This document shows, in pieces, positions 25,721 to 32,223 of a stretch of 61,094 nt of DNA. The translations under genes and the position numbers were made by a program. The notes under the pieces were generated by a model. The model did no database searches, was not told the DNA's origin, and worked only from the letters and a program-made list of their open reading frames with translations. Where the stretch lies: contig CAMDPX010000010.1 of NCBI GenBank assembly GCA_945905295.1, positions 1 to 61,094 on the forward strand, read 5' to 3'. This stretch comes from Planctomyces sp. SH-PL62. Its GTDB lineage: Bacteria; Planctomycetota; Planctomycetia; Planctomycetales; Planctomycetaceae. Position 1 is the stretch's first letter; every line of letters begins with the position of its first letter.

Positions 25721-27362
25721 TTTCCAACCTCCGTCGCCGATCGCGTTTCAACTTCACCGCTCGCACGACCAGCAAGAAACTCCCCAGTCCCGCGCCGATC
25801 GCAATCACCACCGACTTCGTGGCCGTGGGCGCGCCGGCAATCATCAAAAACGGGATCACTTCCGGTTTGCCTTCGACGTCCATCGTCAGCTCGACGATGT
25901 ACTCGCCGTCGTCGGGGAACGTCACGAAGTACTTGTGCTGGTTGGTCGTCGGCTCGTGGATCAACGGTTCCATGATCACCGTGTTTGCGCCGAACGTCGC
26001 TGTCTTCAAAGCTCGCATCGACACCGGCAGTTCATACGGCAGGCCGGTGTTTCGGTCCTTGATATAGAAGGCGATCGTCGTCCGCTCGCCGGGGACGGGG
26101 TGACCGGGGAACGAGGTCATCAACACGTCGTAGGGACCGGTCGTTGCCGGGTACTCCAGCGTCGGAGCCTGCGGATAGTTTTCTTTGTACGAGTAATGCG
26201 GCAGGCCGAGGATGTGATGCGCCTGGGCAAATGACGAATGACCAATGACGAATGACGAAGCGAGGAGGAATGACGAAGCCCGAATGACGAGCGTCGATTT
26301 GCTTGAAGCATTCTTCGTTTGGCATTCGTCATTCGTCATTCCGTCATTCGTCATTCCGTCATTCGTCATTCCAATCACCGGAAGCATCCACCGAAATCGC
26401 AGCGCATCGTCGTCGCAGGCTCGCACGCAACTGCCGCAGTTGGTGCATTCCATGCCGGTGATTTGGACGAGCATCGGTCGCAGGTCGAACTGGCAGACAC
26501 GGACGCACTCGCCGCAGTGGACGCACTTGTTTTCGTCTCGTTCGACGCGCACGACTCGGAAGCGGCCGAGCAGCGAATACAGCGCGCCGCCGGGGCAGAT
26601 GTAGCGGCACCACCAGCGTTTGCTGACGAACAGTTCGATCGCGCCGATCGCCAGCAGCACATACGCGCCGATGCCCACCGTCGAGCCGAACACGAACAGA
26701 TGCACTTCGCGGCTCATCACGGCGGGCGGGTAGAACAACGCCACGAACGGGACGCTGGTGACTCCAACCAGCCCCAGCGTGACGGCCAAAACGAAATATT
26801 TGTTCTTGAGCGAGAACTTCACGTCACGCTCGCGGATCTCGGCGATCCGCAGCAGGCGGCGGCATTTGTCGACGACCTCCAGCAGCGTGTTCATCGGACA
26901 GATCCAGCCGCAGAAAACTCGGCCGAACAACACGGTGACGGCGACCGGGATCAGCAACGACCAGAGCATCGGTTTGTAGAACGACCGGCTGCTGATGATC
27001 GCTTCCGCTCCGGCTAGCGGATCGGAGAGGCTCACGCCGAACAGCCGCGCCGACCAGATCGTGCCTTGCGTCCGCTGCACCAGTTGCTGACGCCCGGCGT
27101 CTTTGTTGACGAAACGCTCGACGCCGCGCACCGCCACGTTCCGCCAGTTGTTCTCGCCGAGATCGTGAATGGCGTGCGCCTCCTTGAAGTGCGTGTAGAG
27201 CGCCATGATCGGCAACAGCACGAGCACGCCGACGGAGAGGAGTTGGATGCTGCGACGTGCGATGGAGACGAGGAATGACGAATGACGAATGACGAATGTC
27301 GAAGGGCGGACCTTCGGCAGCGTCTTCGGGAATTCGTCATTCGTCATTCCGTCATTCGTCAT
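25710..27362 (-). CDS. NapH-like quinol dehydrogenase polyferredoxin with two in-frame repeat tracts
   Basis: A 550-residue membrane FeS protein. After a repeat-derived N-terminus come TM helices (IQLLSVGVLVLLPIMALYTH, MLWSLLIPVAVTVLF), the NapH motifs CGWICPMNTLLE and WWCRYICPGGALYS, two ferredoxin clusters (CVHCGECVRVCQ, CTNCGSCVRACDDDA), then a repeat tract, and a periplasmic beta-domain of about 150 residues ending in a TM helix and basic tail. NapH proteins pass quinol electrons toward periplasmic nitrate reductase. ATG 27362 overlaps the napG stop (ATGA). The extra C-terminal domain is not part of standard NapH; it resembles small YtkA-like periplasmic domains only loosely. Confidence 0.85.
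   Translation of the reverse strand: MTNDGMTNDEFPKTLPKVRPSTFVIRHSSFLVSIARRSIQLLSVGVLVLLPIMALYTHFKEAHAIHDLGENNWRNVAVRGVERFVNKDAGRQQLVQRTQGTIWSARLFGVSLSDPLAGAEAIISSRSFYKPMLWSLLIPVAVTVLFGRVFCGWICPMNTLLEVVDKCRRLLRIAEIRERDVKFSLKNKYFVLAVTLGLVGVTSVPFVALFYPPAVMSREVHLFVFGSTVGIGAYVLLAIGAIELFVSKRWWCRYICPGGALYSLLGRFRVVRVERDENKCVHCGECVRVCQFDLRPMLVQITGMECTNCGSCVRACDDDALRFRWMLPVIGMTNDGMTNDGMTNDECQTKNASSKSTLVIRASSFLLASSFVIGHSSFAQAHHILGLPHYSYKENYPQAPTLEYPATTGPYDVLMTSFPGHPVPGERTTIAFYIKDRNTGLPYELPVSMRALKTATFGANTVIMEPLIHEPTTNQHKYFVTFPDDGEYIVELTMDVEGKPEVIPFLMIAGAPTATKSVVIAIGAGLGSFLLVVRAVKLKRDRRRRLENVE
26230..26371. repeat. GAATGAC tract palindrome between FeS and periplasmic domains
   Basis: Left arm with AATGACGAATGACCAATGAC and GAATGACGAAGCCCGAATGA, right arm GTCATTCGTCATTCCGTCAT. 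Translated within the NapH-like gene as GMTNDGMTNDGMTNDE...SSFVIGHSSF. It links the cytoplasmic ferredoxin part to the C-terminal domain. Confidence 0.92.
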
Positions 27363-27363
27363 T
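27273..27363. repeat. GAATGAC tract palindrome at the napG/napH junction
   Basis: GAATGACGAATGACGAATGA left arm and GTCATTCGTCATTCCGTCAT right arm; the loop encodes FPKTLPKVRPST. It provides the ATGA overlap between napG and the NapH-like gene and the first 30 or so codons of the latter. Confidence 0.92.
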
Positions 27364-27964
27364 TGCGCTCTCCCGCTTCCACGCGAATCGCGTGCGGATA
27401 CCGGATGCAGACTCGCTCGCACAGACCGCAGCCGACGCAGGCGTCCATGTCGACGATCGGGCGAGCCCACATGCCGGTCCTGAGCGCGCCCACCGGGCAC
27501 GCCTTGAGGCATGTCCCGCAGGTGAAATCGTTGTACGAGTAGCACAGATTGAGATCGACTTTGGCTTTGCCCATCTGAGCTTTCTGCTGGATGTCGATCA
27601 GCGTCTTGGCAACAAGCTGCAACGCACCGCTCGGACAAGCTTCAGTGCAGCGGAGGTGTTCGGTCTCGACGCGGCTGCACAACATGCAGGCTTGCTCGCG
27701 CGGCTGAATGAACGGCGTGCCGGCTCGCACCGGCCCCTCCGATTCGGGAGTCGCCTTGATGCAGTGATTCGGACAAGCGTCCGCGCAGCGCTGGCAGCGG
27801 ATGCAGGTGGAGAGAAAATCGGATTCCGGCAGCGCACCGGGCGGACGAATCGGCGCGTGAGCATGAGCCGGTTGATTGAACAGACCGACGCCCACGGCAC
27901 CGGTCGCGGTCGCTGCGCCGAGGCCCAGCAGATTGAGTACGAAATCGCGCCGATCGAGTGTCAT
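27359..27964 (-). CDS. napG: NapG-type Tat-exported ferredoxin
   Basis: A 201-residue four-cluster ferredoxin. Tat signal at the N-terminus (DRRDFVLNLLGLGAATATG). Four Cys clusters are visible: CIRCQRCADACPNHC, CMLCSRVETEHLRCTEACP, CYSYNDFTCGTCLKACP and CVGCGLCERVCIRYP. NapG works with NapH to pass electrons from menaquinol to the Nap system. It is coupled to the NapH-like gene by ATGA. A promoter could lie in the 100-bp gap shared with the divergent UPF0175 gene. Confidence 0.9.
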   Translation of the reverse strand: MTLDRRDFVLNLLGLGAATATGAVGVGLFNQPAHAHAPIRPPGALPESDFLSTCIRCQRCADACPNHCIKATPESEGPVRAGTPFIQPREQACMLCSRVETEHLRCTEACPSGALQLVAKTLIDIQQKAQMGKAKVDLNLCYSYNDFTCGTCLKACPVGALRTGMWARPIVDMDACVGCGLCERVCIRYPHAIRVEAGERK

Positions 27965-28084
27965 GATGCAGGTGTCCTCGAACTGCGAACAACGATCGAC
28001 TTCGTGTTTGTGGTATGGGGATGAGCCGAATATCGGCTAGAATCCGCGTGCGACGATTCCAGACGTTTGAGCCACGAGGTTGTC

Positions 28085-28336
28085 ATGTGTGCGATCACGA
28101 TTGAAGTTCCAGACGAGACCATGATTGCTCTGAAGGTGACTGAGGCATCCGTCGGCCAGCATCTGCGAATGGCGGCCGCGATGAAGCTGTATGAACTCGG
28201 CCAACTGTCATCGGGGGCCGCCGCCAAATTGGCCGGAGTGCCGCGCACGGTGTTCTTGTCTCGATTGGCCGATTTCGGAATCGACACGTTCCACCTGAAC
28301 GAGGAGCAACTCCTGCGGGAGACGCCGCTTGCCTGA
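28085..28336 (+). CDS. UPF0175 family small protein (putative antitoxin)
   Basis: An 83-residue protein of the UPF0175 family. ATG 28085 has GAGG nine bases upstream; a TTG at 28067 is less likely. It opens with a beta-strand segment (ITIEVPDETMIAL), followed by the family helix region RMAAAMKLYELGQLSSGAAAKLAGVPRTVFL, which resembles a small DNA-binding HTH. Such genes are usually paired with DUF3368 genes, as here, and act as presumed antitoxins. The pair lies on the plus strand between napA and napG. Confidence 0.85.
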   Translation: MCAITIEVPDETMIALKVTEASVGQHLRMAAAMKLYELGQLSSGAAAKLAGVPRTVFLSRLADFGIDTFHLNEEQLLRETPLA

Positions 28337-28811
28337 CGTCATTTGCAACACATCGCCCATGCAGTACCTGCATCAGTTGGGTCTGTTGCATTTGCTGCCG
28401 AAGTTGGTGAGACGAGTCATCGTTCCGCCGGCCGTGATCGAAGAGTTGGCGCAAGGCCAACGACTCGGTGTCGACCTGCCGGACCTTTCCGGTGTCGATT
28501 GGATCGAGGTCCGTGAGCCAGCCAGCGTCAATGTGTTGCCGTTGGTCACAAACCTTGGTCCCGGCGAGACTCAAGTGCTGGCACTGGGAATGGAGAGACC
28601 GGGAGCCGTCCTGATTCTGGACGATGCCTTGGCTCGCCAAGTCGGACACGCGATGCACTTGCCCATGCGCGGCACGTTGGGCCTGCTGCTGGATGCCAAG
28701 CAGGCGGGACTGATCTCGGAAGTGAAGCCGTTGCTCGATCAACTCTCGGCCCTGCGCTTTCGTCTGTCTCGTGAAACGTATGACGCCGTCCTGAAACTGG
28801 CCGGCGAATAG
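28329..28811 (+). CDS. DUF3368 PIN-like protein (putative toxin)
   Basis: A 160-residue DUF3368 protein, a PIN-domain relative. The TTG start at 28329 overlaps the UPF0175 stop. Acidic residues expected in the nuclease site are seen in PDVICNTSPMQYLHQ (here Cys-Asn rather than Asp at the first position), VIEEL, GPGETQVLALG and LILDDALAR. The pair resembles a type II toxin-antitoxin module. It stops six bases before the napA stop codon on the opposite strand. The first-Asp change (DTS to NTS) is common in DUF3368 and leaves catalysis uncertain. Confidence 0.83.
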   Translation: MPDVICNTSPMQYLHQLGLLHLLPKLVRRVIVPPAVIEELAQGQRLGVDLPDLSGVDWIEVREPASVNVLPLVTNLGPGETQVLALGMERPGAVLILDDALARQVGHAMHLPMRGTLGLLLDAKQAGLISEVKPLLDQLSALRFRLSRETYDAVLKLAGE

Positions 28812-28816
28812 GTCGA

Positions 28817-31564
28817 TCAAATCTTCTCCACTCGTGCGGCCAGTTTCTTGAAGTCCACTTGGCCGCTGACCGGATCCCAGGCGCGATGGCTGGTCGCGTT
28901 CGAGAGCCATTTGTTTTTGTGCGGCTCGGCGCTGTCGGCCACCGAGAGGTTCCACGGGCTGAACATGTAGCCTTCGGGAACTTCGCTGCGCGACGGCCGC
29001 AGTTCGCTTTGCAGGCCGACGGTCACTTTGCATTCGAAGCTGCCTCGGCGAGTCATCACGCGGACGAGATCGCCGTCGCGCAGGCCGAAGCGTTTGGCGT
29101 CTTCCAGATTCATCTCGACGTATTGCTCGGGGATGAGCTTCATCGTCGTCGCGCCGCGGATCGTTTTCGCCGAATGGAAGTGCTCGTAGACGATGCCGAG
29201 GCCCAGCCAGAACGGATAGACGTCCTCGCGCTTGTGGTCGGCGAGCGTTTTCGTCTTGTCGTCGTAGATGTGCAGGTCGGGGAGTTCCGGCGGCAAGGCC
29301 ATGTCGCGGGCTTGCTCCAGGATGTTCTTGCGACCTTCCTTCGTGGCGAGAGCCAGTTCGTCGATGAGGAACGGTCCCTCGCCCGGCCGATCGCGGTGGC
29401 CGAACTGCATCAGCTTCGCGGTCACTTCGTGGATCTGGCTGTAGTCCTGTTCGCACAGCTTCATCTTGGCTTTGCCGTCGGGATGCCGGAACGCTCCGTA
29501 AGGTTTTCCGGCCCAACCTTCTTGGCCGAGATAACGGCGCGGAGTGCCGCCGGCCTTCGCGATCTCATAGGTCGGCGCGGGCCACTGAATGCCGCGCAGT
29601 TCGCGGATCTGGTCGTACAGGCCGATGCCGTCGCGTTTCTCGACTTCGAGCATTCCGGTCAAGTCGGCATCGCTCCCTTTGCTGGCGATGACGATGTCTC
29701 GAAAAACCTCTTCGGGGTCGTAGATCATGATCCCGTTGCCGCTCTTGATCTTCTTCTTGTACGGGAACATCTTGTCGGCATCGAGCCCCAGTTTCTTCGC
29801 GAGCGTTTTCGATTTGTCGATGGCCATGTCCATGTCGGGGATGCAATTCGGTGGCGGGTTATTCGCACCGTCGCAGACGTAGGCTCGGCGTTCCGATTGG
29901 ATGTACGTCCCGCCGTACCATTCGCCCCACGTCGCGGCCGGGAAGATGATGTCGCCGTAGAGCAGGTTCGGCGCGTGCCGGTATATCTCCTGCACGACGA
30001 CGAACATCTTCGTCAGCGCGGGCCGCACCAACGTCTTCACGTCCGGCATGTGGACGTGGGTCGTATACATCCAAAACATCGCGAGCAGTTCGTCCTTGAG
30101 CGCCCGCTCCATCATGCCGACGACCATGCCGGGGTTCGGCAGTGATGCGGTTTGTTTGAGCCGTTCGCGCGGGACTCGCCACGCATCGGCGATGTGATCG
30201 CGCCATTCCTCGTTGGTGATCGGCTGATTGAACGGCAGCCGGCTGGTGAGGCCCCCCATCAGGCGTTCGCTCATCGCGTTCGGCTGGCCAGTTTGCGAAT
30301 GGCTGCCGCAACCGGGCCGGCCCATGTTGCCGGTCAGCAGGTGCAGATTGATGATGCTGATCGTGTTGTGCTGGCCATGCAGCATCTGGTTGTAGCCGAT
30401 CCCCCAGAAGCTCAAGACACCGCCGCGCCCGCGACGTCGACCCTTGAGCGTCGCTTCGGCCCACGTCTTCGCGATTTGCTCGATCAACTGCGGCGTGATG
30501 CGGCCTCGGTCCAACAGCTTCAGGCGTTCGCAGACTTGCGCCGGCGAGTACCGCTCCTTCACCCCCGCGATGTATTCCTGATAGCCATTCACGTTCTGAG
30601 CCAGCCAATCGTCCGGCATGACCGCTTCAGGATACTTCGTCAGCAAGACGTGAGCGATCGCGTTCTGATAACTGATGTCGCCGTTGAGCGTTTGCAGGTG
30701 CAGGCTGTTGCGCGGATTGATGTCTTCCAACCCGATGACCGTGGCCGTGCGACGCGGATCGGCGACCAGCGTCGGGATGCCCGCCTTTTGCTTGTAGTCG
30801 GCGACGCGCCAAAACAGGATCGGATGCGCCTCGCGCGCGTTGTGCCCCCAGAAGGCGATCATGTCCGCTTCTTCGATGTCCTCGTAGCTGGTCGGCGGAG
30901 CGTCGCTGCCGTAGCTGGCCATGTACCCGGTCGCCGCCGACGTCATGCACATCCGAGCGTTCGCTTCGATCGAATTGCTGACGAGGACTCCCTTCATCAA
31001 CACATTCTCGATCCACTGCGCCTCCATTGTGAGCTGCCCGCTGCCGTCGAGACCGACCGCATTGCCCCGCTTCGCCTTGATGATCTCGGCGATCTTCTCG
31101 GCGACGAGTTCCTCGGCTTCCGCATACGGCATCTTGACGAAGACGTCGTCATCAAAGCGTCCCTTCGTCGCCGACACATGCCCTCGCAGCGGGTCGCTCA
31201 TGTCTTTGCGAACGAGCACGTCCGTCAGCCGGTCCTTGTAGATCGGCTCGTAGGCGTTCAAGCCCTTGATGCACTGAATCCCCTTGTTCGTCGGGTGCTT
31301 CTTATCCGGCACCATGCCGACCACTTTGCCGTTCTCGACCTTGATGAGCGTCCCACAACCGACGCCGCAATACGGGCAAGCCGCTTGCAGCAGTTTGACA
31401 CCCGGTCCCAACGCCGCACCGGGTTTCGTGGTGGGGGCCGCGTTCAAGGCTTCGAGGTATTCCAGCGGCAGAAATGATGTCGCCGTCACTGCCACACCGG
31501 TCGTGGCGGCCATCTTCATGAACTCACGACGATCGAATTCCACGGGCACAGTTTGCTTGGGCAT
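28817..31564 (-). CDS. napA: NapA-type periplasmic nitrate reductase (molybdopterin oxidoreductase)
   Basis: A 915-residue Mo-bisMGD enzyme. ATG 31564 has AAGGAG upstream and gives a Tat signal (FDRREFMKMAATTGVAV). The [4Fe-4S] site is CPYCGVGCG (C63, C66, C70) plus IQCIKG (C98); the Mo ligand is the Cys in NARMCMTSAATGYMASYG (about C206), as in NapA. Also NapA-like are PPTSYEDIEEADMIAFWGHN, GMGRPG-like TGNMGRPGCGS and the end SHRAWDPVSGQVDFKKLAARV. It is about 85 residues longer than typical NapA. NapB, NapC and NapD genes are not in the window, so electron supply is likely through the decaheme cytochrome and cytochrome b encoded upstream. Nitrate as substrate is inferred. Confidence 0.88.
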   Translation of the reverse strand: MPKQTVPVEFDRREFMKMAATTGVAVTATSFLPLEYLEALNAAPTTKPGAALGPGVKLLQAACPYCGVGCGTLIKVENGKVVGMVPDKKHPTNKGIQCIKGLNAYEPIYKDRLTDVLVRKDMSDPLRGHVSATKGRFDDDVFVKMPYAEAEELVAEKIAEIIKAKRGNAVGLDGSGQLTMEAQWIENVLMKGVLVSNSIEANARMCMTSAATGYMASYGSDAPPTSYEDIEEADMIAFWGHNAREAHPILFWRVADYKQKAGIPTLVADPRRTATVIGLEDINPRNSLHLQTLNGDISYQNAIAHVLLTKYPEAVMPDDWLAQNVNGYQEYIAGVKERYSPAQVCERLKLLDRGRITPQLIEQIAKTWAEATLKGRRRGRGGVLSFWGIGYNQMLHGQHNTISIINLHLLTGNMGRPGCGSHSQTGQPNAMSERLMGGLTSRLPFNQPITNEEWRDHIADAWRVPRERLKQTASLPNPGMVVGMMERALKDELLAMFWMYTTHVHMPDVKTLVRPALTKMFVVVQEIYRHAPNLLYGDIIFPAATWGEWYGGTYIQSERRAYVCDGANNPPPNCIPDMDMAIDKSKTLAKKLGLDADKMFPYKKKIKSGNGIMIYDPEEVFRDIVIASKGSDADLTGMLEVEKRDGIGLYDQIRELRGIQWPAPTYEIAKAGGTPRRYLGQEGWAGKPYGAFRHPDGKAKMKLCEQDYSQIHEVTAKLMQFGHRDRPGEGPFLIDELALATKEGRKNILEQARDMALPPELPDLHIYDDKTKTLADHKREDVYPFWLGLGIVYEHFHSAKTIRGATTMKLIPEQYVEMNLEDAKRFGLRDGDLVRVMTRRGSFECKVTVGLQSELRPSRSEVPEGYMFSPWNLSVADSAEPHKNKWLSNATSHRAWDPVSGQVDFKKLAARVEKI

Positions 31565-31578
31565 GGTGGGCTCCTTAA

Positions 31579-31657
31579 ATGACGAATGACGAATGACCAA
31601 TGACGAAGGAATGACGAAGCTCGAATGACGAAAACCATCGAGCTTTGGTCGTCATTT
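31579..31657. repeat. GAATGAC tract, left arm flanking the four-helix-bundle gene
   Basis: AATGACGAATGACGAATGAC followed by GAATGACGAAGCTCGAATGA. In orientation it is the left arm of the same palindrome type seen inside the NapH-type genes; its counterpart right arm is at 32161-32223 on the other side of the gene. Confidence 0.88.
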
Positions 31658-31757
31658 CGATCCGCTGGCTTGGATGAATGGTGGTGAGTAAATTCGTTGC
31701 CCTGTGGTAGCAGCGTGAATCAAGCCGTAATCTGGTTCTGTGAGCGAGAGACCGAGC

Positions 31758-32141
31758 ATGGCGAAAAGCAACGACGGTCGGACGTTTGACTTGGAAGAGC
31801 GAACCGCAAAGTTCGGCGAGGCGGTGATCGACTTCTTGAAGAAAGTGCCGAAAGGTCCGCTGACCAATCGGATGATTGACCAACTTGTGGGTGCAGGAAC
31901 CAGCGTCGGCGCGAACTACTGCGAAGCGGACGACTCGGTTTCCAAGCGGGAGTTCCGCAACAAGATCGGAACCTGCAAAAAAGAGGCTCGCGAATCCAAG
32001 TTCTTCATTCGAATGATTGTTCGCGCCGTACCCGAACTCCGTGACGACGCCCTCAAGCTTTGGCAAGAAGCGAACGAACTGCACCTGATCTTCGCCAAGA
32101 TCTTTCGCAGCATTCCGCGCCAGACCAAACGCGATAAGTAA
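31758..32141 (+). CDS. Four-helix-bundle protein (S23/23S rRNA-intervening-sequence type)
   Basis: A 127-residue all-helical protein of the S23/IVP four-helix-bundle family, which is related in fold to the Avd protein of diversity-generating retroelements. ATG 31758 gives MAKSNDGRTFDLEERTAKFGE; family motifs are DQLVGAGTSVGANYCEAD, FRNKIGTCKKEARESKFFIRM and ANELHLIFAKIFRSI. Biological role is unknown. It is on the plus strand inside the minus-strand respiratory cluster and is bracketed by inverted GAATGAC tracts, as though it were cargo in the loop of the repeat element. Confidence 0.9.
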   Translation: MAKSNDGRTFDLEERTAKFGEAVIDFLKKVPKGPLTNRMIDQLVGAGTSVGANYCEADDSVSKREFRNKIGTCKKEARESKFFIRMIVRAVPELRDDALKLWQEANELHLIFAKIFRSIPRQTKRDK

Positions 32142-32160
32142 GCCGTCTAACGAATCCCTT

Positions 32161-32223
32161 TCGACATTCATCATTCGGTCTTGTTTCGTCATTCGACATT
32201 CGTCATTCGTCATTCGTCATTCC
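32161..32223. repeat. GAATGAC tract, right arm flanking the four-helix-bundle gene
   Basis: CGTCATTCGACATTCGTCAT and further GTCATTC units, inverted relative to 31579-31657. It also encodes the last few residues (GRNDE, stop) of the decaheme cytochrome on the minus strand. Confidence 0.88.

Noticed and set aside
28095-29516. 473-codon minus-strand frame across the toxin-antitoxin-like pair and the napA 3' end
   Set aside because: It crosses two well-supported genes in other frames and has low-complexity Arg-rich translation.
31575-32213. Minus-strand frame across the four-helix-bundle gene beginning MTNDECRMTK
   Set aside because: Its start and end are translated repeat tracts and its middle is antisense to a recognisable protein.
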